Notes: generated by a model not told the origin, from the letters alone. A stretch of 64,000 nucleotides of DNA from Sinomicrobium kalidii (GCF_021183825.1 NZ_CP089211.1:4012501-4076500); one strand, 5' to 3'; shown: positions 33,993-44,256, numbered from the stretch's first letter. Made by a program: numbers and translations.

Positions 33993-34883
33993 TTATTTTT
34001 CCGCTACGGGCATATACACTTCGGCTTTCCATTGCCGGGGATCGCCCCCCAGGTTGGGGTTGTTAAAGAATATTTCCATGGGGGCGTCCTTTACAGGGAG
34101 GTTGTTTCTGCGGGCATAGTCGGTCAGGGCAAACCAGGCCCTGTCCGAAATACCGTATTCACCATAAAAAGTGGCTTTCAGGGCTTTTTGTGCGGAGATC
34201 GTCCTGTAAAAGATATCTGGAGCTTCGGGCAGGGTGTCCTTTTTTTCTATCGGAAAGCAGAAATTGAAATATATAGTGTCTTTTTTACGGTCCCAGTCCG
34301 TAACTTCCACCAGGGGATTTCCTTTAGGCTGTATCTTGTTTGCGAGCAGAAAACCGGGTACGGTGAGGTAATTCTGTTTCATACCCTGTGTTTTTTCCGG
34401 CCTTTTGGTCTGTATCCTGATGCAGGCACAGAAGGCTTCGGGAATTTGTGATATGCCGTTTACCCGGACCCTGAATGTTTCCAGGTGTTTTTTCAGTCCT
34501 TCTTTAAAATTTTTGATCTTTTTTATAGCTATGGTTTCGATAGTGCTCCGGGTAAAGAGCACGGCCATTTTGTTTTGCAGGGAATGTTCCGGGTCGGTAA
34601 TACGAACTTTTACCCGGGTTACGGAATCGTTGCGGGAGATCATTTCCCAATCGAATATCAACGTAGAGTCCCCGGCCTGTAGTTGTTGTTTTAATTGTTC
34701 AGATCCGACGCTTTTCATTGTTATTCCCCCTTGTGTATGCCCCCATTCCCGTATCCCGTTATGTATGGTGCCGGGAGACGTCTTTGCCCTGAAAGTGACG
34801 AAGTAGTCATAGGGTTTTATAAAAAGGTACCATAAAATAAGCAGCAGGCACAGGATTCCTGCTATGGTCAAGGCTCTCTTCAT
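33993..34883 (-). CDS. membrane-anchored GyrI-like effector-binding protein
   Basis: 296 residues. A single N-terminal membrane helix (about residues 5-22, ALTIAGILCLLLILWYLF) is followed by a START/polyketide-cyclase-like segment (residues about 35-135) and a C-terminal GyrI/AraC effector-binding fold (from about 165: NYLTVPGFLLANKI, YRTISAQKALKATFYGEYG, DAPMEIFFNNP, AEVYMPV). No DNA-binding domain is present. Such two-domain anchored proteins are widespread in Bacteroidota without a known role. It might bind a small hydrophobic molecule at the membrane. Confidence 0.8.
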   Translation of the reverse strand: MKRALTIAGILCLLLILWYLFIKPYDYFVTFRAKTSPGTIHNGIREWGHTQGGITMKSVGSEQLKQQLQAGDSTLIFDWEMISRNDSVTRVKVRITDPEHSLQNKMAVLFTRSTIETIAIKKIKNFKEGLKKHLETFRVRVNGISQIPEAFCACIRIQTKRPEKTQGMKQNYLTVPGFLLANKIQPKGNPLVEVTDWDRKKDTIYFNFCFPIEKKDTLPEAPDIFYRTISAQKALKATFYGEYGISDRAWFALTDYARRNNLPVKDAPMEIFFNNPNLGGDPRQWKAEVYMPVAEK

Positions 34884-34955
34884 GTTTGTTTAATTAGGTA
34901 ATAAATCAATGAGTCAATGAGCCAATTGGCCAATGAAAATTATCGAATTGACACA

Positions 34956-36323
34956 TTAATTGGACGCTACATCTTTTTCTCTTTTTTCCATTTTCAGTTT
35001 GGATACGAGGTGTTGGCCGAGGTCCCTGCCCTGTTTCAGGCCTACGTCAATAGCTGCCCTGTAGTGTATTCCGCCATACAGGCGGCTGGCGGCAGCTTCT
35101 TCGGCGGCCCGGTTGAACGATGTGAAACTCCGTACGGGCAGACCGAAAGGAATTTCCGTATCATCATCAAAAGTAAAATTATCCCCGAAAATAGAGGTGA
35201 GTATGGTTGATGCCGCACCGGAAACCACGGAGTGCCCGCTGGTGTATTCGGGGAAAGGAGGGGTCTGGAGGATGGGTTTCCAGTCTTCGTCAAAATACTT
35301 GTTGATCACGGTCTCCGGCCGGATGAGGTTACTGCGATACTTTTCGTCCCAGCAGCTTATAAAACCGTCGGCGATGCCCATGGAGGTTTTGGTATAGGCG
35401 TGAACGGTCTTGTCAAAATCAGTGCCTGATTTCCGGCAGGCTATTTTGCAGATACCGATCCAGTGTGCCCCTGGAGTGATCTTTTTGGTAGCGAACATCA
35501 GATGCCCCCTGGTTACAGATACATAGGGGTTGCAGTCCCAGAACCGGGCGATGGCTACCTCTTCGGTCTCGTCGCCTTCCTCGGTGATTTGGTTGGTTAC
35601 ATCATAGACTTCCCTGACTTCTTTATAGAATTGACTGCCTTCTTCCATCGAAAAAGCGGGAGGGGGGACAGGCCTGAACTGCGAAGCAGAGTCGAGTGAA
35701 AAGGGGCGTATCTTGTCCCAGTGCGGTTCTATTCCGTCCATATAAGCGGGAGGGGTGGGTATCCACTTGCCCGGGGCATCGTAATCAACAGTGTATTTGG
35801 GCATGGTACGGGTTTGTTTGTAATTATCGGTGTTCATCCAGGATTTTATGTGCTCTGCCACACGGAGCCCGTAGGTTCTGGAAGCCTCAAATTCCCCGGG
35901 GTTAATGCTGTCCCATGCGTGGTACAAGCTGTCTCTCACCACTTCGAGACGCGACTCGGAGAAGATCAGTGTTTTGCTGATGTCGATATGTGCTATCAGT
36001 GCGGCCAGGCGGTAGTTAAGCGGGGTGTTTGCCTCGGGTTCGGGTATGGGAGTGAGTTCCGGCAACTGGCCTGCGAGCGAACGGTAATGCTCGTTGTTCA
36101 GGGCAACGATCTCATAGGCTGCAATATTCGGATAGGCAAATATCCGGCTGGCCACCGGCGGTGAAAAAATATCGTGTATCATCACTTCCACCACCCGGTC
36201 TACCGAAGCGTGGTAGTCTTCGGGAGAAACCGTGATGGGCTTGTGATCTTCCTTGCAGGAAAGCACAAATGTCAGGGCTATAAAACCTAAAATTCCTTTA
36301 AGGCAGGGCATATACTTCTGCAT
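34956..36323 (-). CDS. vanadium-dependent haloperoxidase / PAP2 family lipoprotein
   Basis: 455 residues with a lipoprotein signal (lipobox VLSC near residue 23). The three phosphatase/haloperoxidase motifs are present: KYRSNLIRP (K-x6-RP), EYTSGHS (SGH) and SRLYGGIH (SR-x5-H), with VG and D following. These bind vanadate in bromo/chloroperoxidases or act in acid phosphatases; sequence alone does not separate the two. The gene's 5' end overlaps the preceding VCBS gene by 26 nt, so the operon products are coordinated. A second Met at residue 5 is a possible start. Confidence 0.9.
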   Translation of the reverse strand: MQKYMPCLKGILGFIALTFVLSCKEDHKPITVSPEDYHASVDRVVEVMIHDIFSPPVASRIFAYPNIAAYEIVALNNEHYRSLAGQLPELTPIPEPEANTPLNYRLAALIAHIDISKTLIFSESRLEVVRDSLYHAWDSINPGEFEASRTYGLRVAEHIKSWMNTDNYKQTRTMPKYTVDYDAPGKWIPTPPAYMDGIEPHWDKIRPFSLDSASQFRPVPPPAFSMEEGSQFYKEVREVYDVTNQITEEGDETEEVAIARFWDCNPYVSVTRGHLMFATKKITPGAHWIGICKIACRKSGTDFDKTVHAYTKTSMGIADGFISCWDEKYRSNLIRPETVINKYFDEDWKPILQTPPFPEYTSGHSVVSGAASTILTSIFGDNFTFDDDTEIPFGLPVRSFTSFNRAAEEAAASRLYGGIHYRAAIDVGLKQGRDLGQHLVSKLKMEKREKDVASN

Positions 36324-39300
36324 GGTTGTTGTTTATGGTTATTATTAAATACGTTTGGTTGTTATGTTCTATAATATTCAGGTGCCGTACGGATTTTCCG
36401 GAGAGGTCCATGCCCAAAAGGTGCGTGGGCACGATGGCATCTTCGCTTTTGATGAGGGCGCCGGGAAATCCGTCAAACCGGCCGTGATAGGGCTGTACAC
36501 CGAAATAGTTGCCCCCGGCAAGAGCTTCCGCTTTTCCGTCCCTGTCAAAATCATGCAGGGCAAATGCTGTTATCGGAGCCAGCTGCATTACAGCACCGAA
36601 GGGACGGAACGTAAATTTTCCGCCTTCATTTTTCAGGTAACCCGATTGCAGGGTATGGACTTCCAGCAGACCGGCATTCCGCAGTAGTTCCGGATCGATG
36701 ATTTCTTCGAGCGGCTTCCCGGCAAAATCCCTGTATTTGGTGAATTTTTTACGGATCAGGCTCACCATTTGTCCGGAAAGTTCGTCCATTCCGGCAAGGG
36801 GATAGTAACTGCCGTCTTTTTCGGTGGCGATTATGGTTTCGGTACTTCCGTTCTTGTCAAAATCGTCGTAATACATTTGCATGGGATGGTTCGGGGAGGC
36901 ACTGAACTTGGTGTTGGTGCCCCAGTTGCCCAGCAGGTAATCGGTGTCGCCGTCACTGTCTATGTCAAAAGGAAGGATGGCCTGCCAGAGTCCGTTGCTT
37001 TTTTCGGAGAGTACCCGGTCCGTGACGTCGGAAAGTTTTCCGTTTGTGTTCTTAAAAAAGGAGGGTCGCATCCATTCGCCCACCACGATGAGATCGGTAC
37101 TGCCGTCCCCGTCAAAATCCGTCCATACCGCATCGGTAACCATACCTGCATTTTGCAGTGCTTCGTTTTCCACTATGGAAAAGGTACCGCTGTCGTTTTT
37201 CAAAAGGAAGGATTCGGGAATTTTTCCGAAGTCGTTGGAGACGGCATGGTTCCCCACAAAAAGATCACGGAAACCGTTGTTGTCATAGTCAAAGGCCCTT
37301 GCCACAATACCGTTTCCGTAGTATTCCGGGATAGTTGCCCGGGTAAAGGTGCTGTCGGTGTACCGGTAAAGCCTGTCTGCCAGGGGGGCAGCACTGCCGC
37401 GGTATTCACCGCCTCCCGAGGCTACGAAGACCCCGTTCCTGCCATCCCCGGTAAAATCGGAAATCACGGCCGCTACACCTTCGGCAACGGAATCCGCCTG
37501 AATGACCGGCACGGTCGTCCTGGCAAAACCGGAATCCTGTTGTATGAATATTGCAGCGCGTTCGCGTTTGGAGCCTCCGAAGAAAATGTCGTCCTGGCCG
37601 TCCCCGTTGAGGTCGCCTACGGCAGTTGCAGGGCCCCGGTCGGTCATATTATAGGGGATCAGTTTCTGGCGGTCGTAATCTATAAAATGGTTTTCACGGT
37701 GGGTAAAATCAATGCCCAGATTTCCTGTTACCCTGGTGAACACGGGTTTGAGCGTATTCCGGAACAGGGCATAGTCAAACGGTTTTCTTTCCGGATCGAT
37801 ACTGATCACGATATGCTGATCGACGGGAACGTTGTACAGCGTTTGAAAGGTTTTGTCGGGCCATATCACCGTTATGGAATCTGCCGAAGTGTTTTTACCG
37901 TAACCAAAATGTATAACCGGTTCGGAGGTGGACTGGAAACCTCTTGCGGGGAAAAGTTCCCTGAATTGCTTTTTTCCGTTGTGATACGAGATGACCTTGC
38001 TCCCCGTACCGAAATAGTTCGGGTTTTTGTAACGCAACCGTATTTTTAGGTAATGACTTGCTGTATTGGCCGGTACATTGTCTTCGGAAAGGTCGTTGAT
38101 CCTGTTTTGGTATATGGTGGCCGTAGCGTTGAGATTGTTGGTGATAAGGTCCATGTCGCCGTCATTGTCCAGGTCGGCATAGGCACAACCGTTGGAGATC
38201 ACGGGAGGGTTTGGGGCCCATTTCCCGGATTTGTCTTCAAAAGTGTAATTGTCCCTACCACGAAAGAAATAATCGGGGATCACTCCGGAAGGCATAAGGG
38301 CCAGGGCATTGTTGTCTATGAGTTTGGTGGCATCCAGTTTTTTCCGTATCTGTTCGTTGGAGGTGTATTTTATGTAATCCAGGTCATTGGGGCGTTTCGG
38401 GATGCCGTTACTGACAAAAAGGTCCTGGCGGCTGTCCTGGTCAAAATCGGTAAAAAGGGCGCCCCAGCTCCAGTCTGTTGCAGCGATACCGCTCAGCAGG
38501 GCCGTTTCGGAAAAACCGTTTCCCCTGCGGTTAATGTGCATCATATTGCGGGAGTACTGGTAGTGGTAGCCCAGTTTTTCAGTTCTCAGATGCTGCATGG
38601 TCACATTGTCGTCCCCGGCAGAGGATTTCAGCACTTTTTCGTTTTCGGGGAGCATGTCCAGTGTAAGCAGGTCCGGAAAACCATCATTGTTGATATCTGC
38701 GGCATCGCTGCCCATGGAGAATTTTGAAGTGTGCCCGAAATATGTTTTGAGGCTTTCGGCAAAGGTACCGTCCCCGTTGTTGAGGTAGTAATAATCGTCT
38801 TCGTGAAAATCGTTGTTTATGTAAACGTCCGGGTAACCGTCCATGTTAAAGTCCGAAACCGCCACCCCGAGGCCGTAGCCGTTGGCGCCTCCGTAAATCC
38901 CGGCTTCTTCACTTATATCGGTAAATTTATTGTCATCGTTCCTGAAAAGTTTATCACCGCTTTCATAGTGCCGCCTGTTCCTGATATCGGCCCTTCCGAA
39001 AGATGCTTCGGAATGGACGGCGTGATTGAGCAGGTACATGTCCAGGTCGCCATCCAGGTCATAGTCGAAAAATGTGGCCATTGTACTGTAGTTTTCCAGG
39101 TCGAGACCATATTCGGAGGCACTTTCGGTAAAAGTCCCGTCGCCGTTGTTGATGTAGAGTTCGTTATGTCCCAGGAAACCGTTTATGCCCACAACGGCAC
39201 AGACGTAGATATCGAGGAAGCCGTCACCGTTGACATCGGCCATGGTTACCCCGGTATTCCAGTCGCTTTTTCCGGCCACTCCGGCTTTTTCGGTGATATC

Positions 39301-39603
39301 CTCAAATTTCATGTTTCCCTTGTTCAGGTAGAGTTTGTTATAACCCTGGTTGTGAACGAGGAAAATGTCCGGGAGGCTGTCGTTATTGATGTCACCGGTG
39401 GCTACCCCGGCCCCGTTGTAGAAATAGAGGTAGTCGAGTATGTTCAGCCGGGTGGTGTCCAGGGTATTGGAAAAAGTAATTCCCGTTGCCTCCGGCGGCG
39501 GGGTAGTAAAAAGCTGCTTTTCCTTTTTGGAACAAGCTGTTACCCCGAATGCGAATGCTATGAGGACTATATGCTTCACTATGTAATGCTGCTTTTCCTT
39601 CAT
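36298..39603 (-). CDS. VCBS/FG-GAP and ASPIC/UnbV repeat lipoprotein (second gene)
   Basis: 1101 residues from the ATG at 39603; a longer frame to 39657 adds an unlikely head before the signal (FGVTACS lipobox). The N-terminal half has FG-GAP/VCBS repeats with DxDxDG-like calcium loops (DYDLDGDLDMYLL, DINNDGFPDLLTLD, DLDNDGDMDLIT), the ASPIC/UnbV module lies near residues 550-650 (GTGSKVISYHNGKK to ADSITVIWPD), and further repeats follow. It is probably cell-surface exposed. It starts 4 nt after the preceding similar gene and overlaps the haloperoxidase gene. Confidence 0.9.
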   Translation of the reverse strand: MKEKQHYIVKHIVLIAFAFGVTACSKKEKQLFTTPPPEATGITFSNTLDTTRLNILDYLYFYNGAGVATGDINNDSLPDIFLVHNQGYNKLYLNKGNMKFEDITEKAGVAGKSDWNTGVTMADVNGDGFLDIYVCAVVGINGFLGHNELYINNGDGTFTESASEYGLDLENYSTMATFFDYDLDGDLDMYLLNHAVHSEASFGRADIRNRRHYESGDKLFRNDDNKFTDISEEAGIYGGANGYGLGVAVSDFNMDGYPDVYINNDFHEDDYYYLNNGDGTFAESLKTYFGHTSKFSMGSDAADINNDGFPDLLTLDMLPENEKVLKSSAGDDNVTMQHLRTEKLGYHYQYSRNMMHINRRGNGFSETALLSGIAATDWSWGALFTDFDQDSRQDLFVSNGIPKRPNDLDYIKYTSNEQIRKKLDATKLIDNNALALMPSGVIPDYFFRGRDNYTFEDKSGKWAPNPPVISNGCAYADLDNDGDMDLITNNLNATATIYQNRINDLSEDNVPANTASHYLKIRLRYKNPNYFGTGSKVISYHNGKKQFRELFPARGFQSTSEPVIHFGYGKNTSADSITVIWPDKTFQTLYNVPVDQHIVISIDPERKPFDYALFRNTLKPVFTRVTGNLGIDFTHRENHFIDYDRQKLIPYNMTDRGPATAVGDLNGDGQDDIFFGGSKRERAAIFIQQDSGFARTTVPVIQADSVAEGVAAVISDFTGDGRNGVFVASGGGEYRGSAAPLADRLYRYTDSTFTRATIPEYYGNGIVARAFDYDNNGFRDLFVGNHAVSNDFGKIPESFLLKNDSGTFSIVENEALQNAGMVTDAVWTDFDGDGSTDLIVVGEWMRPSFFKNTNGKLSDVTDRVLSEKSNGLWQAILPFDIDSDGDTDYLLGNWGTNTKFSASPNHPMQMYYDDFDKNGSTETIIATEKDGSYYPLAGMDELSGQMVSLIRKKFTKYRDFAGKPLEEIIDPELLRNAGLLEVHTLQSGYLKNEGGKFTFRPFGAVMQLAPITAFALHDFDRDGKAEALAGGNYFGVQPYHGRFDGFPGALIKSEDAIVPTHLLGMDLSGKSVRHLNIIEHNNQTYLIITINNNHAEVYALP

Positions 39604-39607
39604 GTTT

Positions 39608-42600
39608 TTATTTCCCTTTTTTGAATAGCAGCGGGGTACTGTTGTTCCTGGCAACAAAGTAATAGGTATCCCCGTTTTTACTGATGACCGGGTGTATGTA
39701 TTTTACCTCCCCGGAGACAAAGAAACCGGAAGTATCGTAATCTACCCAGTTAAAACCGCCCTGTCCGTCATTGGACAGTACTGCACCGTAGTTGGCATCC
39801 AGGCGGGAAAATTGCGGTTTAAAGTGATAATTGTTTCCGCCCATAATAAGGTCTGTAGTACCGTTGCCGTTTATATCGGTAGTGGTAATGCTGCACATAC
39901 AGGAAAACTGTACTTCGCGGGGGAGTTCGGATATTGAAAAATCATTGTTCCCGTTATTCAGGGCCACGACACTTTTTGCCGTAACGGCGGTTTTCTGTAT
40001 GGATTTTTTTAAAACATTCTCCGGGAAGAGTTCGTCTATGGACTTTGTGGCATAGTCGGAAAATTTCAGGTTTTGTTTTTTGAGGAACGACATCTGGGCA
40101 GTGATCTCCTTTTTCAGGGCTACGGGTACGTCCTTGCCGTTAATGGTGCGGGTAACTACCTGTTCGATGGTTCCGTTGTTGTCAAAATCATTCACGAACA
40201 TTTTCATCGGCGTTTCCGCGGAGGTTTTGTAAGGCGTGTTCCCGCCCTGGTTGCCCAGTACGAGGTCCTGTTTTCCGTCGTTGTTGAGGTCGGCCACTTC
40301 CAGGGTATTCCACCATCCGGTAAGCTCGTCCAGGGATGTGGCGATGCGCTGTAACCTTTTCCCCGAGTTTTTCAGTACTGTGGGGGCCATCCAGTCACCT
40401 GCCACGACGAGATCTTTTTTACCGTCGCCGTCCATATCGGCCCAGCGGGCATCGGTGATCATTCCTACTTCTTTCAGGTCGAATGCCCTGCTCTCGGTGA
40501 TATCTTTAAAGTTGCCTTTCCCGTCGTTTTCCAGCAGCAGGTGGTCCGGAGTTATGCCATAGATACCGGGAACGCTCCGGCTGCCAATAAAAACATCCGT
40601 ATCGCCGTCATCATCAAAATCGTGGGCTGCGATCACGGAAGTATTATGCCGTGTTGAAGGGACTTCGCCTGGGGCCTTTGTGAAGTTTCCTTTTCCGTCA
40701 TTGATGTAAAGCCGGTTCTTATAATTTTTGGGTCCGGTAACCTCGTTTCCGCCCGAACCTGTCAACAGATCGGGATAACCGTCCCCGTTACAGTCAAAAA
40801 AAGCGGCTGCGGTGTCTTCGAAACGGCTGTCCTGTTCCAGGGCAGGCTGTGTGGTTTTTACAAAGTTGCCATTGCTTTTTTGAAGGTATATGCTGCCGGA
40901 CTGGTCTTTGGCGCCCCCTGTAAAAATATCTTCATTACCGTCCCCGTCAATATCGGCAACGGCGATGGCCGGACCTTCCCTGGACAGCATTTTCGATATG
41001 AGACCTTCATAGTCGAAATCGATATAGGTGGGTTCGCGGTGGGCTTCCATCTCCACCGGGACTTCGGTGAGCAGGGTTTTCTCTGTCTCCCTTTTTTTGC
41101 GGATGAAACTACCGGTGGCATCCTGTTGTTTTAAGACGAGTGCTTCGTTCGGCTTTATGTCCTGCAGTACCTGCGTCCTTTTGTCCGGCCAGATTACGCG
41201 GAGCGAGTCAATCCGTTTTGTTCCCAGGCCAATGGTCATCACGTAGTCTATTGAAGACTGGAACCCTCTGCTGGGGATCAGTTCCTGCCGGATGATCTCG
41301 TTACCACTGTATATTTCGACGACACTTCCTATACCGAAGGTATTGGGCTTTTCCCCTTCGAGTTTGATTTTCAGATAAGCGTTTTCCGTAAATGTATCCG
41401 CATTGTTTTTAAAGACAAAAAGTTCCTGGTTCACATTATTGATAACGAGATCAAGATCACCGTCATTATCCAGGTCGGCATAGGCAGCGCCATTGGAAAA
41501 GCTGGGAATGTCAAAGCCCCAGTCGGTTGTAGCGTCTGTAAAAGTGAGGTCTTTATTGTTGCGGAAAGCATAATTGGGCACGGGAGTGCTGGGCATCCTG
41601 TTGATAAGGGTGTCGATCACTTCCTTTTTGCCTGTAGCGACCATGTTGCGGATAAAATCGTTGGCAAAGAAATCGATAAAATCCTGGTCGGTGAGGTCGT
41701 GGTTAATACCGTTACACACATAGATGTCCTTATGCCCGTCATTGTCCATATCAAAAAGGAGTGCTCCCCAGCTCCAGTCGGTTTTGGACACTCCGCTGAA
41801 ATGTGCGATTTCGGAAAACTTCTGCTGCCCCGTGTTCAACTGAAGCGTATTCTGCATGTATTGATGATAAAAGTCCCGGTTTAGCATAAGGTTGTAAAGG
41901 TCGTAACGGTTGAACGAGGTGGTGGTCTTTAGTCTTTCGTCGTCTTCGGGGAGCATATCGGTAACAAAAATATCGGGCCGGCCGTTGTTGTTAATATCGG
42001 CCATATCGGCTCCCATGGAGGAGAAACTGAGATGTGAGGCCCTGTTTTTTATGTCTTCCGTGAAAGTCCCGTTATCGTTGTTAATATACATGTAGTCCCG
42101 TTCGTAGAAGTCGTTGGAAACATAAATATCGGGAAGGAGGTCGCCATTGATATCTCCTATGGTAACCCCCAGCCCGAACCCGATGAGGCTGCCATAGATG
42201 CCCGCTTCTTCGCTAACGTCGGTAAAAGTGCCATTGTCATTGCGCATAAGCTTGTCCCCGCCGCCTTTAAACATGTCCGGAACATTCCAGTCCCCGGCCC
42301 TCAGATCCCTTTTATTGGAATACCCCAGGCTGTTTACCGGGATAAAGCTGTTGTTAAGGATATATACGTCGAGATCGCCGTCGCCGTCGTAATCGAAGAA
42401 TGCGGCGTGTGTGGTAAACCCGCTGTCGGCCAGGTTGTATTCTTTTGCCTTTTCCGCAAAGGTGCCGTCGCCGTTATTGATAAAAAGCTCGTTTTCCTGG
42501 TCGTCACCTTCTACGGAACCTGCATTACAGACATAAATGTCGAGTAGGCCGTCACTGTTGATGTCTACCATAACCACGCCGGTGGACCATGCCTTGGTTC

Positions 42601-42943
42601 CCCCGACACCTGCCTTACTGGTGATATCTTCAAACCGCATGCTTCCCAGGTTTTTGTAGAGTTTGTTTTCTCCCATGTTAGCAGTGAGATAGACATCCGG
42701 GAGACTGTCGTTGTCGATATCACCTATGGCTACGCCACCTCCGTTGTAGAAGTTCCGGTACTTGAAAATATTGAAATCTTTCCTGTTCTTTACCTCGTTG
42801 ACAAACCGGATGCCCGTTTCTTCGGCAGGAAGCAGGGTAAACAGGGTAGGGGAATCTTCTTTTGTGTTTTCCGCGTTTTTTGTTTTGCGGTCACAGGCTA
42901 TGGCCAGAAGGGTGAAAGATAATATGACGGTTTTTCGAAACAT
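39608..42943 (-). CDS. VCBS/FG-GAP and ASPIC/UnbV repeat lipoprotein (first gene)
   Basis: 1111 residues, lipobox LAIAC (Cys17). The architecture is the same as its neighbour: FG-GAP blades with DIDNDSLPDVYL, DYDGDGDLDVYIL and DMDNDGHKDIYV calcium loops, the ASPIC/UnbV segment (GIGSVVEIYSGNE to DSLRVIWPDK) in the middle and a second propeller set (DIDGDGNEDIFTGG). The two genes look like an old tandem duplication, with only a 4-nt gap, though their sequences have diverged. Surface binding or adhesion is an inference. It is first in the minus-strand unit leading to the haloperoxidase gene. Confidence 0.9.
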   Translation of the reverse strand: MFRKTVILSFTLLAIACDRKTKNAENTKEDSPTLFTLLPAEETGIRFVNEVKNRKDFNIFKYRNFYNGGGVAIGDIDNDSLPDVYLTANMGENKLYKNLGSMRFEDITSKAGVGGTKAWSTGVVMVDINSDGLLDIYVCNAGSVEGDDQENELFINNGDGTFAEKAKEYNLADSGFTTHAAFFDYDGDGDLDVYILNNSFIPVNSLGYSNKRDLRAGDWNVPDMFKGGGDKLMRNDNGTFTDVSEEAGIYGSLIGFGLGVTIGDINGDLLPDIYVSNDFYERDYMYINNDNGTFTEDIKNRASHLSFSSMGADMADINNNGRPDIFVTDMLPEDDERLKTTTSFNRYDLYNLMLNRDFYHQYMQNTLQLNTGQQKFSEIAHFSGVSKTDWSWGALLFDMDNDGHKDIYVCNGINHDLTDQDFIDFFANDFIRNMVATGKKEVIDTLINRMPSTPVPNYAFRNNKDLTFTDATTDWGFDIPSFSNGAAYADLDNDGDLDLVINNVNQELFVFKNNADTFTENAYLKIKLEGEKPNTFGIGSVVEIYSGNEIIRQELIPSRGFQSSIDYVMTIGLGTKRIDSLRVIWPDKRTQVLQDIKPNEALVLKQQDATGSFIRKKRETEKTLLTEVPVEMEAHREPTYIDFDYEGLISKMLSREGPAIAVADIDGDGNEDIFTGGAKDQSGSIYLQKSNGNFVKTTQPALEQDSRFEDTAAAFFDCNGDGYPDLLTGSGGNEVTGPKNYKNRLYINDGKGNFTKAPGEVPSTRHNTSVIAAHDFDDDGDTDVFIGSRSVPGIYGITPDHLLLENDGKGNFKDITESRAFDLKEVGMITDARWADMDGDGKKDLVVAGDWMAPTVLKNSGKRLQRIATSLDELTGWWNTLEVADLNNDGKQDLVLGNQGGNTPYKTSAETPMKMFVNDFDNNGTIEQVVTRTINGKDVPVALKKEITAQMSFLKKQNLKFSDYATKSIDELFPENVLKKSIQKTAVTAKSVVALNNGNNDFSISELPREVQFSCMCSITTTDINGNGTTDLIMGGNNYHFKPQFSRLDANYGAVLSNDGQGGFNWVDYDTSGFFVSGEVKYIHPVISKNGDTYYFVARNNSTPLLFKKGK

Positions 42944-42994
42944 TGTTTTGGTGGTATTTTACCGGGTAAGGTAATAAAAATGACGGATATTAAT

Positions 42995-44119
42995 TTACCA
43001 TATTTCCGGTGTTTTTGTCTTGTTTTTTGCCGGGAACCTGTATGTTATTCCGAAGTTGATGAGGTAATCGGCAAAAGCGGCATCGCCGTTCCTGGGTTCG
43101 CCGGTACGTTGCTCGGTTTCCCTGTCGGTGACACTTTGCGGACGATTTCTTCTTACCGCAACAGGAACATTGAGATTCATGGCAATATTGTTTTTCATAT
43201 AACTGATACCGGGATCAACAGACAGCACATTCCCCGGTCTGCGAAAACCTTCACTGCCGCCCACGAGGTCTTCCACAGGCACCCCTTCGAACCTTGCCCC
43301 GAGTGAAATCCCGGTGGCGGGGGACAGGGTGTAGCTCACTCCGGCCCTCAGGGCGAACTGATCGGGTACGGACATGATGGCTTCGTTCTCCAGTATGGGA
43401 CTCAGTGTTTCACGGAAGGTACGTACTCTGTTGGTTTCCCTGGGATTTATCAGGTAGAATCCGCCTCCGTAAGTATGGAATCGGTCCCACAGTTTCTGAT
43501 AATACTGGAAGTCCAGCGCTATTCCGAAACCACCGTCACCGGGTTGAATGGACTGGTCTACAGGGCGTACCTGGGGCTGGTTGTTTTCACCCGCATTATA
43601 GAAAATGTCCGAAGCATTGTAATTTCCGGTAGGCAATTTAATTCCGAGGCCGACAGCAATATTTCCGTTTATATGCTCCTGTGGGTCGAAAAGCCAGTAC
43701 CCGCCGCCAATACGGATATCGGCAAAACCGCGGGAAAAGGTGGTATGACGTTCGTCCCTTCCGTGTTCGTAAAGCGATGACCGGGTATTGATCACCACCG
43801 GTACGGTAAGGATGGCAAACAAACGGTCGCTGATGCCGTAGGTCGCCGTAAAATCCCACGCATGGGCATGGTTGATCACCTCCGTATTATTGGTAACCCT
43901 GTCCGGTTCTTCATGGGTTCCGCGGAAGTGGCGGAACGATTTGAAATAGCGATAGTTCATTCCTATTTGCCAGTCGCCCTCGCCAAGCAGGTTAGATTCC
44001 AGATGGTTTCCGCTGCATGAAGAAAAATGCCGGATAGCAACGCATCCCTGGGCGTAAAGCCCGTTTATGCAGCAATACAGCAGGAAGAAATAGCTTCCCG
44101 CAGCAAGTATGGTTTTCAT
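42995..44119 (-). CDS. outer-membrane beta-barrel protein of unknown function
   Basis: 374 residues with a signal peptide (hydrophobic core to about residue 23, GLYAQG). The mature part has alternating hydrophobic strands ending in the aromatic-rich C-terminal strand FGITYRFPAKN, typical of a porin or transporter. A Cys-rich motif (CVAIRHFSSCSG) lies right after the signal. Flavobacterial relatives are labelled 'transporter' without experimental support. It is divergent from a two-component system 137 nt away, which may control it. Confidence 0.78.
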   Translation of the reverse strand: MKTILAAGSYFFLLYCCINGLYAQGCVAIRHFSSCSGNHLESNLLGEGDWQIGMNYRYFKSFRHFRGTHEEPDRVTNNTEVINHAHAWDFTATYGISDRLFAILTVPVVINTRSSLYEHGRDERHTTFSRGFADIRIGGGYWLFDPQEHINGNIAVGLGIKLPTGNYNASDIFYNAGENNQPQVRPVDQSIQPGDGGFGIALDFQYYQKLWDRFHTYGGGFYLINPRETNRVRTFRETLSPILENEAIMSVPDQFALRAGVSYTLSPATGISLGARFEGVPVEDLVGGSEGFRRPGNVLSVDPGISYMKNNIAMNLNVPVAVRRNRPQSVTDRETEQRTGEPRNGDAAFADYLINFGITYRFPAKNKTKTPEIW

Positions 44120-44256
44120 GTGTGTTTAAGGTTTTTAAAGAATTAGCTGGTATGGCTAAACTACTGTTTTGTATATTGTATGGCTGAAAACAAGAAGTAA
44201 AAAAGATTAATAAAAGGTTAACGGTGTTAATAAGAAAACAATAGATCACCCCTGAT

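Noticed and set aside
36769..39624. Long open frames on the plus strand opposite the VCBS genes
   Set aside because: They run opposite well-supported FG-GAP genes and are shadows caused by repeated calcium-loop codons; their products show no coherent fold.
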